From: Bog-473 sp963711065
GTDB lineage: Bacteria > Actinomycetota > Acidimicrobiia > Acidimicrobiales > RAAP-2
Reading direction: 5' to 3'
DNA: 64,000 nucleotides
Assembly: GCA_963711065.1 (NCBI GenBank)
Contig: CAVQCO010000002.1
Coordinates: forward strand, 558,001 to 622,000
The notes beneath the pieces are model-generated. The model made no database searches. It was given only the letters and a program-made list of their open reading frames with translations, and was not told the origin of the DNA. A program made the translations under genes and the position numbers. This document shows positions 54,799 through 64,000 of this stretch, piece after piece (positions within the stretch are counted from its first letter, which is position 1; every line of letters starts with the position of its first letter).

Positions 54799-55335
54799 TG
54801 GTCATCAACCTCGGCGCCGCCGTGGCGAACAGAATATCGTCCAGTCCCGCGCCTTGATCGTGTGACGTCACTGCCGGTTCGCGCACCGTGTGAACTCGAG
54901 AATCTTCTGATGATGACCGGGCACCCAATCCATTCCTTTCGACCACAGCTCGTCACGGGGCGACCTCACCCCGTCGCTCCGAGACTGCAGGAAGGCTCTT
55001 CCGGTGCTGGGGGTCGCTGTGCATAGTCCGGGCTGCATGTTCTCCGAGGGACCCGGCCGAACTCATGCACCCTGTGAAACGGCTGAACCCGTTGTTGGGA
55101 AATTGTGAACCCACGGCGAATGCGCTTAGGCGCGATTTGCCAGAAAGTTCGTCGGTCCACGTATCACCACGTATCCCTGAGCCCTCCTGGTTCAGGATGT
55201 CCTTGGAGAATCGAGGTAGAGACCCGAAGGGAACGCGCTCGCCGACCCAGGTAGTTGAAGCGTCAAGCAGGTCTCCCTCTCGTTTGGAAGCCCTGGCCTG
55301 AGGTGCGCCTCCACTGTGCGGGTCCGGTGTTGAGA
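54799..55335. other. Upstream region of the giant surface-protein gene
   Basis: No gene is supported in these 537 bases. They contain a GTGACGTCAC palindrome at 54862-54871, a small GCGC-TTAG-GCGC hairpin near 55127-55138 and two CCACGTATC repeats at 55157-55175. A -10/-35 pair is not convincing. The long non-coding leader suggests regulated expression. Confidence 0.45.
55157..55175 (+). promoter_or_regulatory. Tandem CCACGTATC repeats spaced one helical turn
   Basis: Two copies of CCACGTATC start at 55157 and 55167, ten bases apart on the same face of the helix. Their core CACGTAT is the half-site of the palindrome at 34524-34538, so the same regulator may bind both. Confidence 0.35.
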
Positions 55336-58300
55336 ATGCTCGTCGGTGGTTTCCACGGAGAGAGAGATAGCCCGTTGACAGTGCGCACCCCGACACTCCA
55401 TGCGCTCGCACTGTCCTTGCGAGCCATGGTCCTCGGTTCTCTCGTCGTCTCATTGCTCGTACTGGCGATGCCGCAGCGATCATTCGCTGCCACCATTGCC
55501 TCGGACAACTTCAACAGGGCGAACGGAAGCCTCGGTGCGAACTGGACCGACATGACCGTCGGGGGACTGGCGATCTCCAATGACGCGGTCATCGGCACCA
55601 AAGCTGGCGGAAACTCCGGTGACATCTACACGGGAACGGCCTTCGGCAGTGACCAGTCTTCCCAGGTTCAGGTCACTTCCACTCCGATCGGTGGTGGCCA
55701 ATGGATTGGTCCCGCGGTGAGAGCCCAGAACGGTGGCCAGAGTCTCTATGTCGGCATCTACTGGGGGAACAACGGCAACCCCGAACTGCAGCTGTTCAAG
55801 CTGATCAATGGCGGCTGGACGCAACTCGGCTCCACCTTCGCATCAGGAACCCTGGCTGCCGGGACCGAGTTGAGCCTGAGCGTCACTGGCTCCACACTCT
55901 CGTTCTCAGAGAACGGTGTCGTGGAGATCACGGCCACCGACACCAGCTTGACGGGAGGGGCCCCGGCCATCATGGCCTACGGCACCTCGACCGCAGGGGA
56001 CTGGGTCGGTGGCACCAACGGTGCCAGCAGTGGCCCCTATTCGATCGGGGGCACCGTCTCGGGTCTTTCGGGGACGGTCGGCCTCGAGAACAATGGCGGG
56101 GACCCTCTGAGTATCAGCGCCAACGGCAGCTTCACCTTCGATTCCCCCTTGGCCCAGGGCGCCTCGTACTCCGTCACCGTGACGACCGAACCCTCCGGTC
56201 AGGTCTGCAGCGTCGCCAACGGATCGGGCGTCGTGGGCTCGGGCAACGTCACCAACGTCTCTGTCGCCTGTGGAACCCCGGGGGGGACGGGCACCGCCTC
56301 CGACAACTTCAACAGGGCGAACGGAAGCCTCGGTGCGAACTGGACCGACATGACCGTCGGGGGACTGGCGATCTCCAATGACGCGGTCATCGGCACCAAA
56401 GCTGGCGGAAACTCCGGTGACATCTACACGGGAACGGCCTTCGGCAGTGACCAGTCTTCCCAGGTTCAGGTCACTTCCACTCCGATCGGTGGTGGCCAAT
56501 GGATTGGTCCCGCGGTGAGAGCCCAGAACGGTGGCCAGAGTCTCTATGTCGGCATCTACTGGGGGAACAACGGCAACCCCGAACTGCAGCTGTTCAAGCT
56601 GATCAATGGCGGCTGGACGCAACTCGGCTCCACCTTCGCATCAGGAACCCTGGCTGCCGGGACCGAGTTGAGCCTGAGCGTCACTGGCTCCACACTCTCG
56701 TTCTCAGAGAACGGTGTCGTGGAGATCACGGCCACCGACACCAGCTTGACGGGAGGGGCCCCGGCCATCATGGCCTACGGCACCTCGACCGCAGGGGACT
56801 GGGTCGGTGGCACCAACGGTGCCAGCAGTGGCCCCTATTCGATCGGGGGCACCGTCTCGGGTCTTTCGGGGACGGTCGGCCTCGAGAACAATGGCGGGGA
56901 CCCTCTGAGTATCAGCGCCAACGGCAGCTTCACCTTCGATTCCCCCTTGGCCCAGGGCGCCTCGTACTCCGTCACCGTGACGACCGAACCCTCCGGTCAG
57001 GTCTGCAGCGTCGCCAACGGATCGGGCGTCGTGGGCTCGGGCAACGTCACCAACGTCTCTGTCGCCTGTGGAACCCCGGGGGGGACGGGCACCGGCCCGT
57101 ATTCGATCGGGGGCACCGTCTCGGGCCTTTCGGGGACAGCAATCCTTGAGGACAACGGCGGGAACCCTCTGAGTATCGGCGCCAATGGCAGCTTCACGTT
57201 CAGTTCCCTCTTGGCCCAGAGCAGCCCCTACGCCGTCACGGTGCAGACCGATCCATCGGGTCAGGCTTGCACGGTCGTCAACGGATCGGGCACCGTGGGT
57301 TCCGCCAACGTCACCAACGTCTCGGTCACCTGTGGAAGCGGCGCCTTCTCCGTTCAGTATCAGAGCACGGGTGCTAACAACATTCAGTACTACTCCTTTA
57401 CCTCCGCGAACGATGGAGACGGTCCTCAGACTCTTCGCGTGCTGCAACCGACTCACCCAGCAACAGGGGTCGCGCACAATTTCCTCTACGTGCTTCCTGT
57501 CGAGGCGGGACTGGGAAGCGTCTTTGGTGATGGGCTCGAAACGATGGCTGCGGTCGATGCTGAGGACAAATACAACCTGACGATCATCGAACCCACATTC
57601 GCCATTGACCCGTGGTACGCGAACGATCCCAACGACGCCAACCTGCAATACGAGACTTTCATGACAACAGACCTCGAGCCGTGGGTGAAGGCGAACCTTG
57701 CGACCACCGGCACTGAGCAGAATTGGTTGATCGGGTTCTCAAAGTCGGGGCTCGGAGCACAGGACCTCATCCTGAAGCATCCGGATCTCTTTCAATTGGC
57801 TGCTACATGGGATTTCCCGGCCGACATGACGTCGTACGACCAGCTGGGTTCTGACCCTGCTGCCAATTACGGTACCGATGCGAACTACCAAGCCAACTAC
57901 ACGCTGACCAACGCCTTCCTCAACGCCCATAAGGCACCATTCCTCACGAGCAGCCGGATTTGGATCGGCGGCTATTTCTATTACCAATGGGACGTAAACG
58001 ACTACGACTCCCGTTTGACCTCAGAAGGATTCCTTCACACGACTGGCATGTCGCAGGCGACGGCCCATAGCTGGGATAGCGGTTGGGTGCCCGGGGCCTT
58101 GGCTGCTCTGTATCAGGACAGCACCCAGTTCGTGAACAGCGGTACGACCGACACTGTCACCTTCAATTCAGAGGGTGGCAGCGCAGTGAGTTCGCAGAGC
58201 GGCCTCGACGGGACCACGGTCACCTTGCCCGGCGCCCCCACCCGGGCCGGTTACACCTTCAACGGCTGGTTCGCCGCGCCGAGCGGGGGCAGTGCCCTGA

Positions 58301-61300
58301 CCTCTCCTTACACCTTGGCCGGCTCGGTGACCCTCTACGCCCAGTGGAGCGCCAACGCCACCGACGCCTACTCCTACCTCGCGAACGGGGGGAGCGGCAC
58401 CGCCCCGGCCCCGGGGGCCGGCCTCGACGGCACCACCATCACCTTGGCCGCCAACCCCTTCACCTACCCGGGCCACACCTTCACCGGCTGGAGTGACAGC
58501 ACCCTGTCCTACCCGGCCGGCTCGACCTACCTGCTCTCGAGCGTCGGGGCCCCCATCGTCTTTAGCGCCCAGTGGAGCGCCAACGCCACCGACACGCTGA
58601 CCTTCAACACAGAGGGCGGCAGCGCGGTGAGCTCGCAGAGCGGCCTCGACGGGACCACGGTCACCTTGCCCGGCGCCCCCACCCGGGCCGGTTACACCTT
58701 CAACGGCTGGTTCGCCGCGCCGAGCGGGGGCAGTGCCCTGACCTCTCCTTACACCTTGGCCGGCTCGGTGACCCTCTACGCCCAGTGGAGCGCCAACGCC
58801 ACCGACGCCTACTCCTACCTCGCGAACGGGGGGAGCGGCACCGCCCCGGCCCCGGGGGCCGGCCTCGACGGCACCACCATCACCTTGGCCGCCAACCCCT
58901 TCACCTACCCGGGCCACACCTTCACCGGCTGGAGTGACAGCACCCTGTCCTACCCGGCCGGCTCGACCTACCTGCTCTCGAGCGTCGGGGCCCCCATCGT
59001 CTTTAGCGCCCAGTGGAGCGCCAACGCCACCGACACGCTGACCTTCAACACAGAGGGCGGCAGCGCGGTGAGCTCGCAGAGCGGCCTCGACGGGACCACG
59101 GTCACCTTGCCCGGCGCCCCCACCCGGGCCGGTTACACCTTCAACGGCTGGTTCGCCGCGCCGAGCGGGGGCAGTGCCCTGACCTCTCCTTACACCTTGG
59201 CCGGCTCGGTGACCCTCTACGCCCAGTGGAGCGCCAACGCCACCGACGCCTACTCCTACCTCGCGAACGGGGGGAGCGGCACCGCCCCGGCCCCGGGGGC
59301 CGGCCTCGACGGCACCACCATCACCTTGGCCGCCAACCCCTTCACCTACCCGGGCCACACCTTCACCGGCTGGAGTGACAGCACCCTGTCCTACCCGGCC
59401 GGCTCGACCTACCTGCTCTCGAGCGTCGGGGCCCCCATCGTCTTTAGCGCCCAGTGGAGCGCCAACGCCACCGACACGCTGACCTTCAACACAGAGGGCG
59501 GCAGCGCGGTGAGCTCGCAGAGCGGCCTCGACGGGACCACGGTCACCTTGCCCGGCGCCCCCACCCGGGCCGGTTACACCTTCAACGGCTGGTTCGCCGC
59601 GCCGAGCGGGGGCAGTGCCCTGACCTCTCCTTACACCTTGGCCGGCTCGGTGACCCTCTACGCCCAGTGGAGCGCCAACGCCACCGACGCCTACTCCTAC
59701 CTCGCGAACGGGGGGAGCGGCACCGCCCCGGCCCCGGGGGCCGGCCTCGACGGCACCACCATCACCTTGGCCGCCAACCCCTTCACCTACCCGGGCCACA
59801 CCTTCACCGGCTGGAGTGACAGCACCCTGTCCTACCCGGCCGGCTCGACCTACCTGCTCTCGAGCGTCGGGGCCCCCATCGTCTTTAGCGCCCAGTGGAG
59901 CGCCAACGCCACCGACACGCTGACCTTCAACACAGAGGGCGGCAGCGCGGTGAGCTCGCAGAGCGGCCTCGACGGGACCACGGTCACCTTGCCCGGCGCC
60001 CCCACCCGGGCCGGTTACACCTTCAACGGCTGGTTCGCCGCGCCGAGCGGGGGCAGTGCCCTGACCTCTCCTTACACCTTGGCCGGCTCGGTGACCCTCT
60101 ACGCCCAGTGGAGCGCCAACGCCACCGACGCCTACTCCTACCTCGCGAACGGGGGGAGCGGCACCGCCCCGGCCCCGGGGGCCGGCCTCGACGGCACCAC
60201 CATCACCTTGGCCGCCAACCCCTTCACCTACCCGGGCCACACCTTCACCGGCTGGAGTGACAGCACCCTGTCCTACCCGGCCGGCTCGACCTACCTGCTC
60301 TCGAGCGTCGGGGCCCCCATCGTCTTTAGCGCCCAGTGGAGCGCCAACGCCACCGACACGCTGACCTTCAACACAGAGGGCGGCAGCGCGGTGAGCTCGC
60401 AGAGCGGCCTCGACGGGACCACGGTCACCTTGCCCGGCGCCCCCACCCGGGCCGGTTACACCTTCAACGGCTGGTTCGCCGCGCCGAGCGGGGGCAGTGC
60501 CCTGACCTCTCCTTACACCTTGGCCGGCTCGGTGACCCTCTACGCCCAGTGGAGCGCCAACGCCACCGACGCCTACTCCTACCTCGCGAACGGGGGGAGC
60601 GGCACCGCCCCGGCCCCGGGGGCCGGCCTCGACGGCACCACCATCACCTTGGCCGCCAACCCCTTCACCTACCCGGGCCACACCTTCACCGGCTGGAGTG
60701 ACAGCACCCTGTCCTACCCGGCCGGCTCGACCTACCTGCTCTCGAGCGTCGGGGCCCCCATCGTCTTTAGCGCCCAGTGGAGCGCCAACGCCACCGACAC
60801 GCTGACCTTCAACACAGAGGGCGGCAGCGCGGTGAGCTCGCAGAGCGGCCTCGACGGGACCACGGTCACCTTGCCCGGCGCCCCCACCCGGGCCGGTTAC
60901 ACCTTCAACGGCTGGTTCGCCGCGCCGAGCGGGGGCAGTGCCCTGACCTCTCCTTACACCTTGGCCGGCTCGGTGACCCTCTACGCCCAGTGGAGCGCCA
61001 ACGCCACCGACGCCTACTCCTACCTCGCGAACGGGGGGAGCGGCACCGCCCCGGCCCCGGGGGCCGGCCTCGACGGCACCACCATCACCTTGGCCGCCAA
61101 CCCCTTCACCTACCCGGGCCACACCTTCACCGGCTGGAGTGACAGCACCCTGTCCTACCCGGCCGGCTCGACCTACCTGCTCTCGAGCGTCGGGGCCCCC
61201 ATCGTCTTTAGCGCCCAGTGGAGCGCCAACGCCACCGACACGCTGACCTTCAACACAGAGGGCGGCAGCGCGGTGAGCTCGCAGAGCGGCCTCGACGGGA

Positions 61301-63132
61301 CCACGGTCACCTTGCCCGGCGCCCCCACCCGGGCCGGTTACACCTTCAACGGCTGGTTCGCCGCGCCGAGCGGGGGCAGTGCCCTGACCTCTCCTTACAC
61401 CTTGGCCGGCTCGGTGACCCTCTACGCCCAGTGGAGCGCCAACGCCACCGACGCCTACTCCTACCTCGCGAACGGGGGGAGCGGCACCGCCCCGGCCCCG
61501 GGGGCCGGCCTCGACGGCACCACCATCACCTTGGCCGCCAACCCCTTCACCTACCCGGGCCACACCTTCACCGGCTGGAGTGACAGCACCCTGTCCTACC
61601 CGGCCGGCTCGACCTACCTGCTCTCGAGCGTCGGGGCCCCCATCGTCTTTAGCGCCCAGTGGAGCGCCAACGCCACCGACACGCTGACCTTCAACACAGA
61701 GGGCGGCAGCGCGGTGAGCTCGCAGAGCGGCCTCGACGGGACCACGGTCACCTTGCCCGGCGCCCCCACCCGGGCCGGTTACACCTTCAACGGCTGGAAC
61801 AGTGCGGCTGCAGGGAGTGGGTTCGACTACAGCGCCGGGGCCACCTACACCCTGGCCGGCTCGGTCACCCTCTACGCCCAGTGGATCCCCAACGCCACCG
61901 ACACGCTGACCTTCAACACAGAGGGCGGCAGCGCGGTGAGCTCGCAGAGCGGCCTCGACGGGACCACGGTCACCTTGCCCGGCGCCCCCACCCGGGCCGG
62001 TTACACCTTCAACGGCTGGTTCGCCGCGCCGAGCGGGGGCAGTGCCCTGACCTCTCCTTACACCCTGGCCGGCTCGGTGACCCTCTATGCCCAGTGGACG
62101 CCCGTGGTGCCCGTCACCGTTCAGGTCTCGGGGACCCAGACCTACGGCGGAGGTCCGAGCTTCACCTACGCGACCACGCCCTCGGGAGTGAGCGTCACCT
62201 CGCTCGTCTGCACCACTGTCGGATCCTCGACCCCGATCAATTCATCGCTCGGCGCAGGAACCTACACGATCCTCGGTTCGTCCTGTTCGGGGAGCGCTGG
62301 CGCGAATTACTCCCTCACGTTCACCGGCGTCAGCACGGGCTTCGTTGTCTCCAAGGCTCCCGTGACCGTCCTGGTCTCGGGGACCCAGACCTATGGCGGA
62401 GGCTCTAGCTTCACCTACACGACCACACCCTCGGGAGTGAGCGTCACCTCGCTCAAGTGCACGACGGTCGGGTCCTCGACGCTGATCAACTCTTCACTCG
62501 CGGCAGGGACCTACACGATCCTGGGCTCGACTTGTTCGGGGAGCGCAGGCGCGAATTACACTCCTAGCTTTACGGGGATGACCAATGGCTATGTCGTCTC
62601 CATGGCGACACAGACCGTCAAGTTCACCTCAACCGCACCGACCAAGGCGGTTGTAGGTGGAGCGACCTACACGCCGATTGCCTCGGCGACCTCGAAGCTC
62701 ACGGTGGCCATTACCGTCGACTCCTCTGCGTCGGCGGTGTGCTCCATCAGTCCGGCCGGGGTCGTGAGCTTCCAGGCGGCAGGGACCTGTCGCCTCGATG
62801 CCAATCAGGCTGGCAACGTCGACTACAACGCGGCAACCCAGGTCCAGCAGTCCTTCGCCGTGAGCCAGGTGCCGGTGTTCGCGCTCGATGCGCCGCCCAC
62901 GACCGCCACGGTGGGACAGAGGTACAGCTACACGTTCAGCGCCAACGGGACTCCGGTCCCCACGTACGCCCTGAACTTATCGGCTCCGACCTGGTTGTCG
63001 ATCAACTCGGCCACGGGAGTGGTAACGGGAACCCCGCCGTCGGGCACCAAGACCTTCAGCTATTCGGTGATCGCCTCGAACTCGGCAGGCAAGGCCACCG
63101 CCGGACCCTTCAAGGTCACGGTCAGCACGTAG
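55336..63132 (+). CDS. Giant secreted multi-domain repeat protein with an esterase-like domain
   Basis: From ATG 55336 the protein has about 2598 residues. The order is: signal peptide (cut after FAA, residue 52), two nearly identical 266-residue lectin-like units, a partial third, an esterase-like domain (about 671-931) with GFSKSG (S802) and a late HSWDSGW histidine, eight near-perfect 147-residue InlB/Flg_new-type repeats (each two YAQW subunits) plus two half repeats, two MBG-like domains, and two Ig-like domains at the C-terminus. No LPXTG or membrane anchor is visible. It resembles an adhesin or enzyme displayed on the exopolysaccharide. TTG 55375 and GTG 55381 are possible shorter starts. 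Confidence 0.85.
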   Translation: MLVGGFHGERDSPLTVRTPTLHALALSLRAMVLGSLVVSLLVLAMPQRSFAATIASDNFNRANGSLGANWTDMTVGGLAISNDAVIGTKAGGNSGDIYTGTAFGSDQSSQVQVTSTPIGGGQWIGPAVRAQNGGQSLYVGIYWGNNGNPELQLFKLINGGWTQLGSTFASGTLAAGTELSLSVTGSTLSFSENGVVEITATDTSLTGGAPAIMAYGTSTAGDWVGGTNGASSGPYSIGGTVSGLSGTVGLENNGGDPLSISANGSFTFDSPLAQGASYSVTVTTEPSGQVCSVANGSGVVGSGNVTNVSVACGTPGGTGTASDNFNRANGSLGANWTDMTVGGLAISNDAVIGTKAGGNSGDIYTGTAFGSDQSSQVQVTSTPIGGGQWIGPAVRAQNGGQSLYVGIYWGNNGNPELQLFKLINGGWTQLGSTFASGTLAAGTELSLSVTGSTLSFSENGVVEITATDTSLTGGAPAIMAYGTSTAGDWVGGTNGASSGPYSIGGTVSGLSGTVGLENNGGDPLSISANGSFTFDSPLAQGASYSVTVTTEPSGQVCSVANGSGVVGSGNVTNVSVACGTPGGTGTGPYSIGGTVSGLSGTAILEDNGGNPLSIGANGSFTFSSLLAQSSPYAVTVQTDPSGQACTVVNGSGTVGSANVTNVSVTCGSGAFSVQYQSTGANNIQYYSFTSANDGDGPQTLRVLQPTHPATGVAHNFLYVLPVEAGLGSVFGDGLETMAAVDAEDKYNLTIIEPTFAIDPWYANDPNDANLQYETFMTTDLEPWVKANLATTGTEQNWLIGFSKSGLGAQDLILKHPDLFQLAATWDFPADMTSYDQLGSDPAANYGTDANYQANYTLTNAFLNAHKAPFLTSSRIWIGGYFYYQWDVNDYDSRLTSEGFLHTTGMSQATAHSWDSGWVPGALAALYQDSTQFVNSGTTDTVTFNSEGGSAVSSQSGLDGTTVTLPGAPTRAGYTFNGWFAAPSGGSALTSPYTLAGSVTLYAQWSANATDAYSYLANGGSGTAPAPGAGLDGTTITLAANPFTYPGHTFTGWSDSTLSYPAGSTYLLSSVGAPIVFSAQWSANATDTLTFNTEGGSAVSSQSGLDGTTVTLPGAPTRAGYTFNGWFAAPSGGSALTSPYTLAGSVTLYAQWSANATDAYSYLANGGSGTAPAPGAGLDGTTITLAANPFTYPGHTFTGWSDSTLSYPAGSTYLLSSVGAPIVFSAQWSANATDTLTFNTEGGSAVSSQSGLDGTTVTLPGAPTRAGYTFNGWFAAPSGGSALTSPYTLAGSVTLYAQWSANATDAYSYLANGGSGTAPAPGAGLDGTTITLAANPFTYPGHTFTGWSDSTLSYPAGSTYLLSSVGAPIVFSAQWSANATDTLTFNTEGGSAVSSQSGLDGTTVTLPGAPTRAGYTFNGWFAAPSGGSALTSPYTLAGSVTLYAQWSANATDAYSYLANGGSGTAPAPGAGLDGTTITLAANPFTYPGHTFTGWSDSTLSYPAGSTYLLSSVGAPIVFSAQWSANATDTLTFNTEGGSAVSSQSGLDGTTVTLPGAPTRAGYTFNGWFAAPSGGSALTSPYTLAGSVTLYAQWSANATDAYSYLANGGSGTAPAPGAGLDGTTITLAANPFTYPGHTFTGWSDSTLSYPAGSTYLLSSVGAPIVFSAQWSANATDTLTFNTEGGSAVSSQSGLDGTTVTLPGAPTRAGYTFNGWFAAPSGGSALTSPYTLAGSVTLYAQWSANATDAYSYLANGGSGTAPAPGAGLDGTTITLAANPFTYPGHTFTGWSDSTLSYPAGSTYLLSSVGAPIVFSAQWSANATDTLTFNTEGGSAVSSQSGLDGTTVTLPGAPTRAGYTFNGWFAAPSGGSALTSPYTLAGSVTLYAQWSANATDAYSYLANGGSGTAPAPGAGLDGTTITLAANPFTYPGHTFTGWSDSTLSYPAGSTYLLSSVGAPIVFSAQWSANATDTLTFNTEGGSAVSSQSGLDGTTVTLPGAPTRAGYTFNGWFAAPSGGSALTSPYTLAGSVTLYAQWSANATDAYSYLANGGSGTAPAPGAGLDGTTITLAANPFTYPGHTFTGWSDSTLSYPAGSTYLLSSVGAPIVFSAQWSANATDTLTFNTEGGSAVSSQSGLDGTTVTLPGAPTRAGYTFNGWNSAAAGSGFDYSAGATYTLAGSVTLYAQWIPNATDTLTFNTEGGSAVSSQSGLDGTTVTLPGAPTRAGYTFNGWFAAPSGGSALTSPYTLAGSVTLYAQWTPVVPVTVQVSGTQTYGGGPSFTYATTPSGVSVTSLVCTTVGSSTPINSSLGAGTYTILGSSCSGSAGANYSLTFTGVSTGFVVSKAPVTVLVSGTQTYGGGSSFTYTTTPSGVSVTSLKCTTVGSSTLINSSLAAGTYTILGSTCSGSAGANYTPSFTGMTNGYVVSMATQTVKFTSTAPTKAVVGGATYTPIASATSKLTVAITVDSSASAVCSISPAGVVSFQAAGTCRLDANQAGNVDYNAATQVQQSFAVSQVPVFALDAPPTTATVGQRYSYTFSANGTPVPTYALNLSAPTWLSINSATGVVTGTPPSGTKTFSYSVIASNSAGKATAGPFKVTVST
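55501..57093 (+). repeat. Tandem 798-bp duplication (lectin-like units)
   Basis: Units start at 55501 and 56299 and appear identical or nearly so over almost their whole length, including synonymous positions. This means recent duplication or ongoing gene conversion. Each encodes SDNFNRANGSLGANW at the start and the GTVSGLSGTVG segment near the end. Confidence 0.9.
58150..61677 (+). repeat. Eight tandem 441-bp repeats
   Basis: Units begin at 58150, 58591, 59032, 59473, 59914, 60355, 60796 and 61237. Only the first differs, over its first 45 bases. The others look identical even at synonymous positions, because out-of-frame and antisense translations also repeat exactly. Variant half units follow at 61678 and 61900. 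Copy number is likely to vary between strains and to challenge short-read assembly. Confidence 0.92.
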
Positions 63133-63168
63133 CTCCGGCCCACGACGCCAAGAGAAATTCGAGAGGCG

Positions 63169-63798
63169 ATGGGACCTTCTTCGAGAACGGCTGCTCCCGA
63201 ATTGGCAGAAGAGATATCCGCTCGCTCAACAGAGGGACCAGACCCAGGACGAGCGACATCCCGCTCGCGTCGGCGACGGCGGCTGTTGCTCGGAAGCCTC
63301 GGGGTAGTTTTCGTTCTGGTCGTGATGTTTGCGGCGGCGACCTTGCGGCTCTTCGTCTTTCCTCCAGCGGACCAGCCGACGCACGTCGACGGTATCTTGA
63401 GTCTCAATGGCAGTGACGAAGGAGCCCGAGCAGCACTGGCCGTGTCTCTCGCTGAGAAGGGATACGCCCCTGTACTCCTGTTTTCTCAGGGTGGGCAGAG
63501 CGCTGACACGTCATGCCCCAAAGTGCCTCGGGTCACGGTGGTGTGCTTCGTGGACGCCAGCAACAACACGCGTGGCGAAGCAGAATGGGCAGGGCGATAC
63601 GCCACACGTCACAACTGGCACAGCCTCTTGATCGTTCCGGGTCGAGCCCAGGTTACGCGCGCCCGCCTGCTTACGGAACGGTGTTTTGCGGGACGGGTGA
63701 CCGTCGTTCCCGTCGCAGAGCCACGCCCTGCTCTTTCGGAAATCATTCACCAGTGGGGCGGTCTGCTCGATGCCCTCCTTGTCGATCGAGGATGTTGA
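63169..63798 (+). CDS. YdcF/SanA-like membrane protein (DUF218)
   Basis: The 209-residue protein starts at ATG 63169 after GAGAGGCG. A basic region and a membrane helix (LLLGSLGVVFVLVVMFAAAT) are followed by an extracytoplasmic domain with ILSLNGSDEGARAALAVSLA, LLFSQGGQS, NNTRGEAEWAGRYA and LLIVPGRAQVTRARLL, in the order of the DUF218 fold. Family members include ElyC and SanA, linked to envelope integrity and carrier-lipid metabolism. The exact reaction is not known. It lies 36 bases after the giant gene. Confidence 0.75.
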   Translation: MGPSSRTAAPELAEEISARSTEGPDPGRATSRSRRRRRLLLGSLGVVFVLVVMFAAATLRLFVFPPADQPTHVDGILSLNGSDEGARAALAVSLAEKGYAPVLLFSQGGQSADTSCPKVPRVTVVCFVDASNNTRGEAEWAGRYATRHNWHSLLIVPGRAQVTRARLLTERCFAGRVTVVPVAEPRPALSEIIHQWGGLLDALLVDRGC

Positions 63799-63858
63799 GC
63801 AGTTCCGAACTCGTGAGGCGCACGTACGGCCGCTACCCGAGGCCTGCAAGAATCTCTG

Positions 63859-64000
63859 CTAACGCACCCGGCGAGCGAACGAGGCATCGTTGTCTGCCAT
63901 TTCGCCAACGATGTGCTCGGCGATGGCCAGTGATGCCGTCGCTGCGGGCGATGGCGCATTACGCACGAGGGTTACGCGCGGCTGATGGTCAATGACGAAG
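63859..64000 (-). CDS. lhgO: L-2-hydroxyglutarate oxidase, 3' end only
   Basis: The last 46 residues run from the window edge to a TAG at 63859. They read VTLVRNAPSPAATASLAIAE followed by HIVGEM, the conserved C-terminal NAPSPAATxSxxI signature of LhgO/YgaF FAD oxidases. The rest lies outside the window. A housekeeping-like metabolic gene here probably marks the right border of the glycan locus. Confidence 0.72.
   Translation of the reverse strand, partial: FVIDHQPRVTLVRNAPSPAATASLAIAEHIVGEMADNDASFARRVR

Noticed and set aside
54862..54871. GTGACGTCAC palindrome
   Set aside because: A 10-bp palindrome is expected by chance in a long GC-rich genome, and it has no second copy here; mentioned but not called a site.
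58168..61563. Open frame of over 1100 codons antisense to the repeat region
   Set aside because: It repeats exactly with the 441-bp period and has biased, domain-free composition (glycine, alanine, valine, arginine). It is a by-product of the repeated GC-rich sense gene.

Overview
The window looks like a large exopolysaccharide or surface-glycan locus from a high-GC actinobacterium. Many genes start with GTG or TTG, 4-base ATGA/GTGA overlaps are frequent, and cytosolic, membrane and secreted glycan functions are interleaved. The secreted 42-residue repeats ending in GYWLVASDGGIF recall extracellular proteins common in Acidimicrobiia. That placement is inferred from memory of the family, not from a search. 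I see no rRNA, tRNA, CRISPR array or transposase.

Region 1 (about 0.5-20.9 kb, very GC-rich) holds assembly and decoration genes. They are an Fe-S flavoprotein of the GMC type, an NAD-dependent epimerase, a large multi-span GT-C-like membrane protein, a first flippase, two GT4 and one GT2 glycosyltransferases, a sulfotransferase, a polysaccharide deacetylase, a cupin/JmjC-type oxygenase and a GNAT-like acyltransferase. They are followed by two secreted GH16 glycanases (one fused to a repeat domain), a truncated third GH16 copy, a membrane endonuclease/exonuclease/phosphatase protein and a phytanoyl-CoA-dioxygenase-like enzyme with a tiny coupled membrane ORF.

Region 2 (20.8-31.8 kb, mostly minus strand) is a rare-sugar module: sugar-1-phosphate cytidylyltransferase, C-methyltransferase, PIG-L deacetylase, Fe/2OG oxygenase, epimerase, RmlC-like 3,5-epimerase, methyltransferase, pyruvyltransferase and GT2. 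A divergent, shortened relative of the C-methyltransferase lies at its edge. The 4,6-dehydratase such a pathway would need is not in the window.

Region 3 (31.8-54.8 kb) is a second export system with its own regulators. An ECF sigma factor gene is preceded by three inverted repeats. Then come the initiating polyprenyl glycosylphosphotransferase, an odd HIT-like protein and a LuxR-type regulator with its own promoter and hairpin. A probable uronamide block follows (AlgD-like dehydrogenase, GT4, AsnB, ADH-Gfo/Idh fusion, heparinase-like lyase, GT4). The region ends with a second flippase, a second LuxR regulator, two Wzz-like proteins with degenerate kinase domains, an O-antigen ligase/polymerase and a methyltransferase.

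Region 4 (54.8-64 kb) is dominated by a secreted protein of about 2600 residues: duplicated lectin-like units, an embedded esterase-like domain and eight nearly perfect 441-bp InlB-type repeats. A YdcF/SanA-like membrane protein and the 3' end of an L-2-hydroxyglutarate oxidase gene, which probably marks the edge of the locus, follow.

Seven genes appear broken by a single extra base, always in the +1 direction. A one-directional bias, together with eight resolved perfect long repeats, suggests a long-read assembly with residual insertion errors more than true gene decay.
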